Shown piece by piece: positions 45,564-55,754 of a stretch of 56,120 nt of DNA. A model generated the notes under the pieces. It saw only the letters and a program-made list of their open reading frames with translations. It made no database searches and had not been told where the DNA came from. Source of the DNA: Desulfobacterales bacterium (GTDB taxonomy: Bacteria > Desulfobacterota > Desulfobacteria > Desulfobacterales > JAQWFD01); the NCBI GenBank assembly GCA_028704555.1, contig JAQWFD010000026.1, positions 1-56,120 on the forward strand. The letters are read 5' to 3'. How positions within the stretch are numbered: the stretch's first letter is position 1; each line of letters starts with the position of its first letter. The translations under genes and the position numbers were made by a program.

Positions 45564-46812
45564 AACCTGCCTTGATAACGGAATCCGTGTGCTGTCATGC
45601 CATATGCCTTCAATTCGTTCGGTCACAATGGGGGTCTGGGTCAATGTCGGCGCACGCGATGAAACCCTTTCAGAAAACGGGTTGTCCCATTTAATAGAGC
45701 ATATGATCTTTAAAGGGACAACTCATCGAAGTGCATTTCAAATTGCAAAAGAATTCGATGCCATTGGCGGGCAGACCAACGCATTTACGACTATGGAGCA
45801 CACGTGTTATCATGCCAGAGTCATGGATACACACCTGCGCACCATGGTCGATATTCTTTCCGATATTTTTTTAAACTCCGTATTTGACAATTCGGAACTG
45901 GAAAAGGAAATCCCGGTCATTCTTCAGGAAATCAGTATGCTGGAAGAACTCCCGGATGATTACATTCATTTTCTTCTGGAAAAAGACTTCTGGGGAAACA
46001 GTCCTCTGGGTCAATCCATTTTAGGTACCACTGAAAAAATCACCGGCTTAACGACAACGGATATCCGGAATTTTTTTAATCACCATTATCAGGCTGAGCG
46101 AATTGTCATATCCGCCGCCGGCAATATCGATCATGGCCGTTTTATTGATTTGATCGAACCGTATTTCAATTCTATTCCGGCCGGAACCTTTAAATTTGAT
46201 CGTACGCCTCCACCCATGAATTACAGGGTCAATGTGTACGAAAGACCGCTCGAACAGGTTCATGCCTGCATAGGCACAAACGGATTGTCGTTGACAGATC
46301 CGCGCCGTTTTGCGTTTTCCCTGCTCAATACATTGCTGGGTGGCAACATGAGTTCGAAATTATTTCAGGAAATTCGTGAGAAAAGGGGCCTTGCCTACTA
46401 CGTTTATTCATTTATTTCTTCTTACGAGGATACGGGAATGTTCGGCGCTTATGTGGCGGTTCATCCAAAGCATCTGTTAGAGACTATCGAACTTATTGTC
46501 AAAGGGATGCGCAGTTTTAAATTAAACCGGATCACGGCATCGGAGCTGAAGGATGCCGGTGAATACATTAAAACCGGCCTGTATATGGCATCAGAAAGCC
46601 CGGAAAGCCAGATGTTCCGCCTGGCACAGAATGAAGTCAATTTCGGCGATTATATTCCGTTGGAGACCGTTATTGAACAAATTGAATCCGTGACGCAAGA
46701 TGATATCTTGGAGTTGGCAGACTCGTTGTTCAGCCCCGGCTGCCAAGCCTTGACCATGCTGGGCCCGGTACACGGTAACGATTCATTTAACGACTTATTG
46801 GCTCAGGTGTAA
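45544..46812 (+). CDS. M16-family zinc peptidase
   Basis: Pitrilysin-type protease of 422 residues (single-chain, processing-peptidase-like). The inverted zinc motif H49-L-I-E52-H53 and the downstream glutamate (in [11 protein letters not shown], about 129) are present, as is the R/Y-containing half [18 protein letters not shown] 45550 (codon 3) is an alternative start. It is coupled to pnp by overlap, a common arrangement. Its substrate is unknown. Confidence 0.9.
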   Translation: MAMLINKTCLDNGIRVLSCHMPSIRSVTMGVWVNVGARDETLSENGLSHLIEHMIFKGTTHRSAFQIAKEFDAIGGQTNAFTTMEHTCYHARVMDTHLRTMVDILSDIFLNSVFDNSELEKEIPVILQEISMLEELPDDYIHFLLEKDFWGNSPLGQSILGTTEKITGLTTTDIRNFFNHHYQAERIVISAAGNIDHGRFIDLIEPYFNSIPAGTFKFDRTPPPMNYRVNVYERPLEQVHACIGTNGLSLTDPRRFAFSLLNTLLGGNMSSKLFQEIREKRGLAYYVYSFISSYEDTGMFGAYVAVHPKHLLETIELIVKGMRSFKLNRITASELKDAGEYIKTGLYMASESPESQMFRLAQNEVNFGDYIPLETVIEQIESVTQDDILELADSLFSPGCQALTMLGPVHGNDSFNDLLAQV

Positions 46813-46820
46813 TTGTCAGA

Positions 46821-47279
46821 ATGGACACATCTCCAGTTTTGAAATTTGTCCGGTTACGGCCCGAAGTGACTTCGGATATTCCATTGCCCCGTTATATGAC
46901 GCCTCAATCGGCGGGTATGGATATCTATGCGGCTGTCGAAACGGATTTGGTGCTCAACCCGGGAGATATCCGTCTGGTTCCGAGCGGATTGGCCGTGGCC
47001 CTGCCGGTCGGATTTGAAGCTCAGATTCGGCCTAGAAGCGGATTGGCTGTCAGATACGGGATTGGTATCATCAATTCACCCGGCACCATCGATGCGGATT
47101 ACCGCGGGGAGATCATGATCCCGTTGATTAATTTCGGTAAAACTGAATTTGTCATTCACCACGGCAACAGAATCGCCCAGATGGTGATACAAAAAGTTTA
47201 TCAGGTTAAACTCCATCCGGTGGAGGTCCTCGATGAAACAGAACGCAATACCGGCGGATTCGGTCATACCGGCATATAA
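46821..47279 (+). CDS. dut: Deoxyuridine triphosphate nucleotidohydrolase (dUTPase)
   Basis: Hydrolyses dUTP to dUMP, keeping uracil out of DNA and feeding dTMP synthesis; 152 residues, a homotrimeric family. All five motifs are visible: [34 protein letters not shown] and the C-terminal [10 protein letters not shown]. It begins nine bases after the peptidase stop. Confidence 0.95.
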   Translation: MDTSPVLKFVRLRPEVTSDIPLPRYMTPQSAGMDIYAAVETDLVLNPGDIRLVPSGLAVALPVGFEAQIRPRSGLAVRYGIGIINSPGTIDADYRGEIMIPLINFGKTEFVIHHGNRIAQMVIQKVYQVKLHPVEVLDETERNTGGFGHTGI

Positions 47280-47294
47280 GATGATGGATCGGAG

Positions 47295-48119
47295 ATGACA
47301 CCCGAAGGTTGTACCGATACATTTTCATCATCATCTGATGACCCGGATCTGACAGTATGTGTGCTGGCCAGCGGAAGTAAGGGAAACAGCATTTATGTAT
47401 CCGATGGGCATACGTCACTGCTGTTTGACGCCGGGCTTTCGGGCATAGAAATTGAACGGCGCCTCAATTCACGAAACCTGTCCCCCGATCAACTCAACGC
47501 AATCATCGTCTCCCATGAACATGAAGACCATATTCGAAGTGTTGGCGTTCTTGCAAGGCGTTATAACCTGCCGGTATATATGAGTTCAAAAGCTCAGCTG
47601 TCAGCATCTTCTCGGATAGGGGCGCTCGGTCAGGTAATCCCCCTTCAATGCGGCTGCGCTCAATGCATCAATTCATTCACCATACATCCGTTTTATGTAT
47701 CCCATGATGCCGAAGATCCTATGGGATTTACAATTCAAAAAAATAATTTTAAGATTGGAATTGCGACGGATCTTGGAATAGTGACAACGATGGTGAAAGA
47801 GCATCTGAAAGGATGCCAGGTATTAATTCTTGAAGCAAACCATGATTCAGACATGCTGGCCAATGGGCCTTATCCCTGGCACCTGAAACAGCGAATAAGG
47901 AGCAGAAGCGGGCATCTTTCCAATGAGGATGCCGGTCGCCTGCTAAAGGAAATCAAGCACCCGGATCTTCAATATGTGATACTGGCTCATTTGAGCGAAC
48001 AAAATAACACCCCTGAAAAGGCGTTGCGTGAAGCCGGTCAATCGCTGGCCAGTTCATCGGCAAACTTAATGGTTTCGACCCAGGCTGTCTGTGGCCGTTT
48101 GATCCACCTGCACTCCTGA
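47295..48119 (+). CDS. Metallo-beta-lactamase fold hydrolase, YycJ/WalJ-like
   Basis: Metal-dependent hydrolase of 274 residues. The motif SHEHEDHIRSVG matches HxHxDH, with LASGSKGNSIYV before it and an ILEANHDSDMLANGPYPWHLKQRI segment typical of YycJ-like proteins. It follows dut by 15 bases, so it ends the rimP-to-here run. The YycJ group has been linked to DNA repair or 5' exonuclease activity in Firmicutes; the role here is not shown. Confidence 0.85.
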   Translation: MTPEGCTDTFSSSSDDPDLTVCVLASGSKGNSIYVSDGHTSLLFDAGLSGIEIERRLNSRNLSPDQLNAIIVSHEHEDHIRSVGVLARRYNLPVYMSSKAQLSASSRIGALGQVIPLQCGCAQCINSFTIHPFYVSHDAEDPMGFTIQKNNFKIGIATDLGIVTTMVKEHLKGCQVLILEANHDSDMLANGPYPWHLKQRIRSRSGHLSNEDAGRLLKEIKHPDLQYVILAHLSEQNNTPEKALREAGQSLASSSANLMVSTQAVCGRLIHLHS

Positions 48120-48197
48120 CAGCCGTGTCTTTTTCGATGGCTGGCCGGGACAACCCCCTCAGACTGTGTGCTCAGCCTCCTCCAGATCAGGATTGTT

Positions 48198-49262
<1,065 letters not shown>

Positions 49263-49790
49263 TTATGCGGGATCGATATCACGCTTCAATGAACCTTGTC
49301 CGGCCGGTTCCTCTGAAGGGGGACCGATTGTCATATGCACAACCATATTCCCCTCACATGAGCGTACATAACAGCCTTGGTAAGGGATATCTTCAGAAGC
49401 CATGTCCCATATCCCGGCATCACAGGTGACGATCCGGGGCAGATGTAAATTGTATACGGCATGTCTATCCCATCGACTCAACGTATTGCCGGCAATCATG
49501 TTGGTAATTTCACTGATTGTACCTGTCCGCTGGTCCTTCGAGATAGCGTCTGAATCCGTACCGAGGAAGTTTTTCACCAGCGTCCGAAGGAGGGTTTCGG
49601 GTATGACCGACAGGAATGCACCTGACACATTACCGGTGAAATTGACACGGCAGCCGCAAACGTCTTCCTGAATATCCTGCGGCACCTCTTCCGGCCGGAA
49701 ATCCTCACACATGTCAACCGGAAGAAAAAACATCGTTTCAAGTACCTCAGAAATCGAGGCTTTCAGTGCCGCTTTCAACGATTGAATCAT
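49263..49790 (-). CDS. cheX: CheX/CheC-like CheY-P phosphatase
   Basis: Cytoplasmic protein of 175 residues. The signature E94-x2-N97 in ISEITNMIAGNTLS is the phosphatase motif of the CheC/CheX/FliY group; a single copy favours CheX. CheX dephosphorylates CheY. It overlaps cheY by 44 bases and ends seven bases before cheB. An alternative is a general CheX-domain protein not acting on CheY. Confidence 0.8.
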   Translation of the reverse strand: MIQSLKAALKASISEVLETMFFLPVDMCEDFRPEEVPQDIQEDVCGCRVNFTGNVSGAFLSVIPETLLRTLVKNFLGTDSDAISKDQRTGTISEITNMIAGNTLSRWDRHAVYNLHLPRIVTCDAGIWDMASEDIPYQGCYVRSCEGNMVVHMTIGPPSEEPAGQGSLKRDIDPA

Positions 49791-50172
49791 AGGGCCTCTT
49801 TCCGAATATGTGATTCAGCTTTTTTTTGGCAGTTTCCGGCGTAAATGGTTTTTTCAGATAATCGGCCGCCCCGGACTGCATAAAGCTGCTGATACGCGCA
49901 TGGCTGCCTTCCGATGTAACAAACAGGACCGGAATCGATTTGAGCATCGAATCGATTTTTATCTCTTTTAATAATTCAAGTCCGTTCATGCCGGGCATGT
50001 TATAATCTGTAATCACGATATCAATATCCCGGTTTTCCCGCAGGATGTTCAGAGCCGTGAGACCATCAGGGGCTTCGAAAAACTTGGAGTCACCAAAACC
50101 CGACAATTTAATTGTCTTTATAATCACCGATCTCATCGGGGACGAATCATCTACAATCAACATGTTCATCAT
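49747..50172 (-). CDS. cheY: CheY-type response regulator
   Basis: Stand-alone receiver of 141 residues. Acidic pocket D8-D9, phospho-acceptor D56 (IVITDYNMPGMNG) and K108 (YLKKPF) are present. The C-terminal tail of about 20 residues is longer than in E. coli CheY. It is the likely substrate of both CheA and the adjacent CheX. Confidence 0.88.
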   Translation of the reverse strand: MMNMLIVDDSSPMRSVIIKTIKLSGFGDSKFFEAPDGLTALNILRENRDIDIVITDYNMPGMNGLELLKEIKIDSMLKSIPVLFVTSEGSHARISSFMQSGAADYLKKPFTPETAKKKLNHIFGKRPYDSIVESGTESLDF

Positions 50173-50328
50173 TTATGATTCCCTGACATGGCCTTCTGGT
50201 CAGATATGTATTGTATATAATTTTAGCGATCGTATATTCACATCGAACACCTTTTCAGCTTCAGACGGTTGGATGAAATTCTGTCCGTTGCTGAACGATA
50301 TATGCCATTTTCAAATCAGCGGGCGGTA

Positions 50329-50871
50329 TCAGCGGTATGATATTGTTTTGATACTGTCTCTTCCGGACAGGATACTCACATCCCCTGAATTGATATCCAT
50401 TTTCATGGTACGATTGATGCAGCCCCCGATATCCTCATAATCAATGATAACGTTATTCCGCCAGAATATCTTTCTTAAGGCGATATAATTTTTTTTTCCG
50501 ATATTAAAAAAACCCTTTGTATCGAGAATCCGCGCACCTCCGGCTACAATAATTTTCATTCGCTGTTTGACGGCACCATATTTATATGCTTCTAAAAATA
50601 ATCCCGGAATCCCGGTATCGGCAAACATAAAGGGCCGGCTCCGGGCTTTTCCCTCGTCAAGCGAAGATTCAGGGAGCATGAAGTGAAGTATTCCTCCCAC
50701 CCTGACAACCGGATCGTAAACCACCACCCCCACACATGATCCCAGAGAATATGTGATCAGCGTCTCTTCGGGTTTATTGCTCACCTTCATATCCGCTACG
50801 CCGATGACGACATTCAAGCACCCGATCCTTTCTTTTTCTCCCTGAAACTGCTCTGCAGTGCACACTATCAT
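50329..50871 (-). CDS. cheD: Chemoreceptor glutamine deamidase CheD
   Basis: Deamidates receptor glutamines to glutamates, 180 residues. The catalytic residues T40, C46 (YSLGSCVGVVVYD) and H63 (GGILHFMLP) are all present. The N-terminal 20 residues are variable in the family; VVIGVADMKV marks the conserved domain start, so the chosen ATG is plausible. It lies 70 bases after the cheA stop in the same operon. In some species CheD also binds CheC. Confidence 0.9.
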   Translation of the reverse strand: MIVCTAEQFQGEKERIGCLNVVIGVADMKVSNKPEETLITYSLGSCVGVVVYDPVVRVGGILHFMLPESSLDEGKARSRPFMFADTGIPGLFLEAYKYGAVKQRMKIIVAGGARILDTKGFFNIGKKNYIALRKIFWRNNVIIDYEDIGGCINRTMKMDINSGDVSILSGRDSIKTISYR

Positions 50872-50941
50872 AAACGAACCCCTGCGTCATATGCTAACAA
50901 AAAGAGGTATCCCCATCAGCCGTGTTTTTCAACAGACAGTT

Positions 50942-53119
50942 TCACTTCATGTTTTCCGAAATTTCAAACAAGCCTGCCATATCAAGGATTAAGCCAACCC
51001 GACCATCACCGAGGATGGCGCCTCCCGCCAGTCCTTTAACCTTTTTCAACGATTCTCCCAGACTTTTTATCACGATTTCCTCCTGCCCCAGCAACTCGTC
51101 CAGAAGCAGACATCGTTGATCGTTTTTATTTTCAATCACCACTACGAGGCCATCCCACGGGTTATCTGAATCCGCCTGAACACCGCAAATCCGGTTTAAC
51201 CGTATCAACGGAAGCAGTTTTCCTCTGGCCATAATCATTTCCCCCTGCCCTTTTACGGTATAATAATCCTCTTTTTTGGGTTTGATGGACTCGATAATGG
51301 TCATTGTTGGAATGACGTAACGTTCTTTACCTACACGAACGAGCATCCCTTCGATAATTGCCAGTGTCAGTGGAAGTCTGATGACGAAATTGGTCCCCCT
51401 GCCGTATTCCGATTGAATATCCAAACGGCCGTGAAGTTTCTCGATACTTCTTTTGACGACATCCATGCCAACCCCCCGGCCTGAAATTTCGGTGACTTGT
51501 TGCGCAGTTGAAAATCCCGGCTGCAGGATTAAATCGAAAATTTCAGATTCGGTCAATTGAGCATCCCGGTCGATCAGATTTTTTGAAATCGCTTTTTCAA
51601 GTATCCCGTTTTTATTCAACCCTTTTCCGTCATCTTCGATTTCAATAATGATGTTTCCACCCTTATGGTATGCCCGTAGAACGACTTTGCCCTTTCTGTT
51701 TTTTCCGATCCGGACACGCTCTTCGGGGCTTTCGATTCCATGATCCACCGAGTTCCGGATCATATGAACCATTGGCTCATAGAGTTCATCCACCACATTT
51801 CTATCTATTTCGGTATCCTCTCCGTACATTTCGAGATCGACTTCCTTACCGGAATTTCTGGCCAGATCTCTTACTACCCGGAACATTTTTTGAAACATAC
51901 TTTTGATGGGTACCATTCTCATGGACATGGCAATTTTTTGGAGGCTTGAGACTATCTGGGCCAGATGGTTGAAATTTTGATCACACCGCTGGCCCAGTCT
52001 GGCTGAGAAATCCTGAGCATTTTGTTTCAGCATTGCCTGCGCAATCACCAGTTCCCCGGTCAGGTCCACGAGATTATCCAGCTTTTTTGTATCAACCTTT
52101 ACCTGCAGATCAAGGAGGCGGTGACCCTTCTTCTGATCCCGCAACGCGGAAATCACCGCTTTTGATTCGGTGATTTTCTCACTGATCAGGATTTCTCCCA
52201 ATCTCTTACCCGGTATGTCTTTCTGTTTCTGAAGACTTCTTTCAAGATCTTCAGATTTCAATGTTCCTTTTCTTAAGAGAATTTCGCCCAGGGGCAAATT
52301 CTCCTGCCTTGCATTTTGACCAATCTGTTTAATCTTTTCGATTAACAGACCGATGTCCATGCCCGATTCTATGACCGTTGCGCCTTCGCTCAGACTTGAT
52401 TCAACGCCACGGATCATTTTTTTCAGGGTATCAACAGATTCAAGTATGATATCAATCACCTCATCCTTAATTTGGAATTCACCCTGTCTGGCTCCATCAA
52501 GTAAATTCTCTGTTGCATGAGACAATCTGTTAATATCCTTTAGGTTTAAGAATCCGGATACCCCTTTTACCGTATGAAAAGGTCTGAAAATTGCGTTAAT
52601 TGTTTCCTTGTTACCGGGATTTTGTTCCAAATCAATCAGGTTTATCTCAATCGTCTCAAGATTTTCCAGTGATTCGACCACAAAATCGCTTAAAATCTGA
52701 ACGTCTTCCTGATTCACGACAAGTCCCGGAGCATTTCCAGTCGGGTTCGCTTCATCGTCTGCCCCTGAAGTCTCAATATCCGTATCACTTATACCCAGGG
52801 CTTTCAGCAGCTGGCTGATATCGGAGACATAGGGCTTTTCACAACTCAAAAACCGGTACATGTCCTGCAGCACCGTAATGCCTTGTTCAAACGGTGCCAG
52901 ATCCTGTGCCTCATATAGAATAATCTTTTCAAGATAAGACTTGAGACCTGTGGTTAGCTGTAAGAAAACAGGATTATCCGTTTCTTTGGCTGCCATTTCC
53001 AGATCAGATAGATAGTTCAGTAACTGGCCCATTGCAGGGATATCACTTTCTTCAAGAGTAACAACTCTTAAAGCGATTTTTTCCAAACACTCATTGATCT
53101 GATCCAATATATTTTCCAT
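50942..53119 (-). CDS. cheA: Chemotaxis histidine kinase CheA with MshEN-like insert
   Basis: Receptor-linked kinase of 725 residues. A first helical bundle (about 1-95) lacks the Hpt histidine; the second Hpt (about 140-245) has phospho-acceptor H182 (FRPFHTVKGVSGF). Residues 276-331 hold a tandem LGEILLRKGTLKSEDLERSL / RLGEILISEKITESKAVISA unit. Dimerisation (about 335-395), ATPase (N box ELYEPMVHMIRNSVDHGI, G1 DDGKG, GRGVGMDVV) and CheW-like (about 590-725) domains follow. The typical CheY-binding P2 domain is not evident between the Hpt and the insert. It is first in the operon. Confidence 0.9.
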   Translation of the reverse strand: MENILDQINECLEKIALRVVTLEESDIPAMGQLLNYLSDLEMAAKETDNPVFLQLTTGLKSYLEKIILYEAQDLAPFEQGITVLQDMYRFLSCEKPYVSDISQLLKALGISDTDIETSGADDEANPTGNAPGLVVNQEDVQILSDFVVESLENLETIEINLIDLEQNPGNKETINAIFRPFHTVKGVSGFLNLKDINRLSHATENLLDGARQGEFQIKDEVIDIILESVDTLKKMIRGVESSLSEGATVIESGMDIGLLIEKIKQIGQNARQENLPLGEILLRKGTLKSEDLERSLQKQKDIPGKRLGEILISEKITESKAVISALRDQKKGHRLLDLQVKVDTKKLDNLVDLTGELVIAQAMLKQNAQDFSARLGQRCDQNFNHLAQIVSSLQKIAMSMRMVPIKSMFQKMFRVVRDLARNSGKEVDLEMYGEDTEIDRNVVDELYEPMVHMIRNSVDHGIESPEERVRIGKNRKGKVVLRAYHKGGNIIIEIEDDGKGLNKNGILEKAISKNLIDRDAQLTESEIFDLILQPGFSTAQQVTEISGRGVGMDVVKRSIEKLHGRLDIQSEYGRGTNFVIRLPLTLAIIEGMLVRVGKERYVIPTMTIIESIKPKKEDYYTVKGQGEMIMARGKLLPLIRLNRICGVQADSDNPWDGLVVVIENKNDQRCLLLDELLGQEEIVIKSLGESLKKVKGLAGGAILGDGRVGLILDMAGLFEISENMK
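52127..52294 (-). other. MshEN/T2SSE_N-like tandem within cheA
   Basis: Codons 276-331 encode two successive LGEIL...(10-15 residues)...L units separated by QKQKDIPGKR. This RLGxxL-type repeat is the pattern of the MshE N-terminal domain, which binds c-di-GMP in type II and IV secretion ATPases. It is a sequence-pattern match by eye only. Confidence 0.5.
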
Positions 53120-53532
53120 ACGATGAAACCTGCCCCCCCTTTTTTATCCGTAAAGACTCAGCGGCTATCCGCATAGCTTGCAAGCATATCGCGCCGTTTG
53201 ACTTTTGCCCCCTGGTTGCTTCTTCTCGTCAATACCAATACGGATTTTTTCTGATAACCATTAAAACCGAAAAAGTTCAGAGAGCTGCTTAGACAGTCTG
53301 ATAAGACAATTTATATCTTCTTTTCTGGCGTAACGTGCGAAATAAATAAATGATCCGGGCCATGTGTTTAACTTCTTTACAATACTACATATTGTGGTTC
53401 AGATTAATTGTCGACTGAAACGCTATATGATTGAAATCGCATGTCAGCACGCCGGTCGAATCTGTATCCGGACCAGTCATCAGCACAGCCATTGTCCCCT
53501 AAACAGCTAATTTTTTATCGATTTTCAGAAAC
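53120..53532. other. Spacer upstream of cheA
   Basis: About 410 bases with no recognised gene. The cheA promoter must lie here on the minus strand but could not be read. The right end borders the palindromic element. Confidence 0.45.
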
Positions 53533-53788
53533 GGGGCTTGATCATAACTGCGGCCACAAGGTCACGGGGTCCGTCCCGCCCGTTGCCGGCTTCTCCAGTA
53601 CGATCCGGGGGATGCCGGGCCCATGAAGCTAAAGCGCAAAAACTCGGCAAGCCTCAAACCGTTTGCGCTTCTTAACGCTTCATGGCCCCGACATCTTTTC
53701 CCCGGATCGCGCCATCTCGTACGCCGGCAACGGGCGGGACTCCGAGGCTACGCACAGCAAAATATGGCCGCAGTTATGATCAAGCCCC
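53533..53788. repeat. 256-bp palindromic (inverted-repeat) element
   Basis: The outer 24 bases are a perfect inverted repeat (53533-53556 against 53765-53788, containing TTGATCATAACTGCGGCCA). Further inward an 18-bp perfect pair is found (53573-53590 against 53723-53740, CCCGCCCGTTGCCGGC core). GGGCC-ATGAAGC / GCTTCATGGCCC and AAGCGCAAA / TTTGCGCTT close to a loop of about 21 bases. The left arm alone recurs at 3422-3507. It abuts the hypD remnant on its right. Confidence 0.7.
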
Positions 53789-53794
53789 AGAAAC

Positions 53795-54060
53795 GACATC
53801 CGAAGCATGCTGCCGCCTTGGATTACGCTGTTTTCCGGTCCGGGGTGCCCGGTATGCGTGACCGTTCGAAAAGATATCGACCGCTGTATAAAGCTGGCGC
53901 GAACGCCGGGGGTGATCGTGGCCACGTTCGGAGACATGATGAGGGCTCCGGGGCAGGGCTTTCGGAATTATACGGTATTGTCGATTCACAAACGGATGAT
54001 GCCAGTCCTCGAATCGCTGATGCTCGATGAGACGGTTTGCGTTGACGGGTTTGTCCTTTA
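53795..54060 (+). pseudogene. hypD: hypD remnant with internal in-frame deletion
   Basis: HypD, with HypC, builds the Fe(CN)2CO core of NiFe hydrogenases. The frame begins mid-protein (RSMLPPWITLFSGPGCPVCV) right after the palindromic element, keeps VATFGDMMRAPGQG, then jumps at about 53957-53962 to FRNYTVLSIHKRMMPVLESL...DGFVL and stops. Compared with E. coli HypD (373 residues), the first 50 or so, about 75 in the middle, and the last 165 or so residues are missing. The CPVC cysteines remain but the cluster-binding C-terminus is gone. It is clearly non-functional as HypD. Confidence 0.8.
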
Positions 54061-54420
54061 ATGATATCGCCATGTGTGGAGCCGGATTACGCGGATGCCG
54101 GCATTCATAACGCAGGGGCCTGCGATAAGATTATTCTCATCGGAACCATGGCGGATCATGGAATGGCCATTTTGACACAGAGACAATCCCTGGCCCTGGA
54201 GGCCGGTATCGTAAGTGATACGGCCGCCTTGAACCATATGGCTGGCAGGCTTTTGTCGGTATGTAAACCAGGCGTTCATGTGCTCAGGGATCCGACCCGG
54301 GCGGAAATTATCGGTGAGGTGGTTTCGGAAGAACCGGACACAGTGGTTATTGAAACCCGTATCGGTGGAAGGCGAATCGTCGATATGCGGATCGGCAGTC
54401 AGCTTCCGGGGATATGCTGA
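54061..54420 (+). pseudogene. hypE: hypE remnant with internal in-frame deletion
   Basis: HypE dehydrates the carbamoyl thiocarboxamide to make the cyanide ligand. The fragment contains the mid-protein ACDKIILIGTMADHGMAILTQR and GVHVLRDPTR, then at about 54300 skips roughly 90 residues to AEIIGEVV and ends with the family C-terminus QLPGIC, whose last Cys carries the carbamoyl group. The ATP-binding N-terminal half is absent. Order and strand match an ancestral hypD-hypE operon. Confidence 0.78.
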
Positions 54421-54465
54421 ATCATGGCGAAGGTTAGCTCCGAATTCCAGCAGGGTGGACAGGGA

Positions 54466-55494
54466 ATGAGACGATACAGATTGTTGATTTTTATTTGTTT
54501 TGCCGCGGGGTGTATCGCCGGTTGCGGTTTCCAGAAAGAGATCCTTCTGACGGGCCGGACCATGGGGACTACCTACCATATCAAAGTCGTTGCCGGCTAT
54601 CTGACCCATACGTCCCGTCTGCAGAATAAAATCGATCAGCGGCTGAAGCAGATCAATAACAGCATGTCCGTTTTTATTCAAGACAGCGAAATCAGTCGGT
54701 TCAATGCATTGAATCAGGCCGGGAAACCGGTCCGTGTATCGGATGACTTTTACGGTGTGATGATCATGGCCCGAGAGCTTTTCCGCCTGACAGACGGCGC
54801 ATGGGATGGCACCGTGGGCCCTTTGATCAATCTCTGGGGGTTCGGGGATGCAGGCCGACAGGGCGGGATTCCGGAAAAAGAAAAGATTTTTGCACTGAAG
54901 GCCGATGTCGGTTTTGATCTTATTGAAATGGACGGGGAAAATCTGCTGAGTAAAAAAAATCCAGCCGTAAGGCTTAATCTGTCTTCAATCGCTAAAGGCT
55001 TTGCCGTGGATGAGGTTGAAGCGGTCATCAAAAGTCAGGGGATAGAAAACTGTCTGGTTGAAATCGGGGGGGAAGTCAAGGCATCGGGCCGGAAACTGGA
55101 TGGCACCCGCTGGAAAGTCGGCGTCAATACGCCGGGGAAAAATTCGCCGCTGAATCAGGTGTATGAAGCGCTGGGGCTTGAAAACAAAGCCCTGGCAACC
55201 AGTGGGGATTACCGCAACTATTTTGAAAAAAACGGGATAACATATTCTCACATTATCGATCCCCGGACCGGATCCCCGGTAGCCGATACCGTCGTGAGCG
55301 TGTCGGTCCTTTCGGATTCATGTGCGTTTGCAGACGGTCTTGCAACGGCGGTCATGGTAATGGGTGTCGAAAAAGGACTGGATCTGGTCAATGCCTTGAC
55401 CGGTGTGGAATGCCTGATTGTCGTTCGCGAAGCAGAAGGCCTCCTGACGGATCACGTCTCAAATGGGTTCAGGCATTATCTGCTCTCCTTGTAA
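54466..55494 (+). CDS. apbE: FAD:protein FMN transferase ApbE (lipoprotein)
   Basis: Attaches FMN covalently to a Thr of target flavoproteins such as RnfG or NqrC. From ATG 54466 it has 342 residues with a lipoprotein signal ending in the lipobox IAGC (C20). Family motifs are GRTMGTTYHIKV, DGTVGPLINLWGFG, VEIGGEVKASG, HIIDPRTGSP and CAFADGLATAVMVMG (metal site). GGACAGGGA precedes this ATG; ATG 54424 would bury the signal. It is followed by etfB after a 260-base gap. Confidence 0.92.
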   Translation: MRRYRLLIFICFAAGCIAGCGFQKEILLTGRTMGTTYHIKVVAGYLTHTSRLQNKIDQRLKQINNSMSVFIQDSEISRFNALNQAGKPVRVSDDFYGVMIMARELFRLTDGAWDGTVGPLINLWGFGDAGRQGGIPEKEKIFALKADVGFDLIEMDGENLLSKKNPAVRLNLSSIAKGFAVDEVEAVIKSQGIENCLVEIGGEVKASGRKLDGTRWKVGVNTPGKNSPLNQVYEALGLENKALATSGDYRNYFEKNGITYSHIIDPRTGSPVADTVVSVSVLSDSCAFADGLATAVMVMGVEKGLDLVNALTGVECLIVVREAEGLLTDHVSNGFRHYLLSL

Positions 55495-55754
55495 CGCGGC
55501 TTTCGTCCAGCATCAGTCAACGTCTTTTCTGACCCTTCCCTGCAGAAATACGCAACTCGTTTTACGATGCGCCGGCTCCGGCCGGGCACTAAATATATTG
55601 ACAACACCGGCCGATTCCTGTAGTTTTTCTGATTATTCCAAATAAAACTTAATTTTTTTAAATAGTTATAATAAAAAAGGTCGATTTGATGACTACATAG
55701 AAGTAAGAATTTTTTGGCAATCAAAAACGGTATCAAGGAAAGGAGGGGGTGGCA

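Noticed and set aside
53623..54030. 135-codon frame across the palindromic element into the hypD remnant
   Set aside because: It reads the element and then hypD in the wrong frame; there is no family match.
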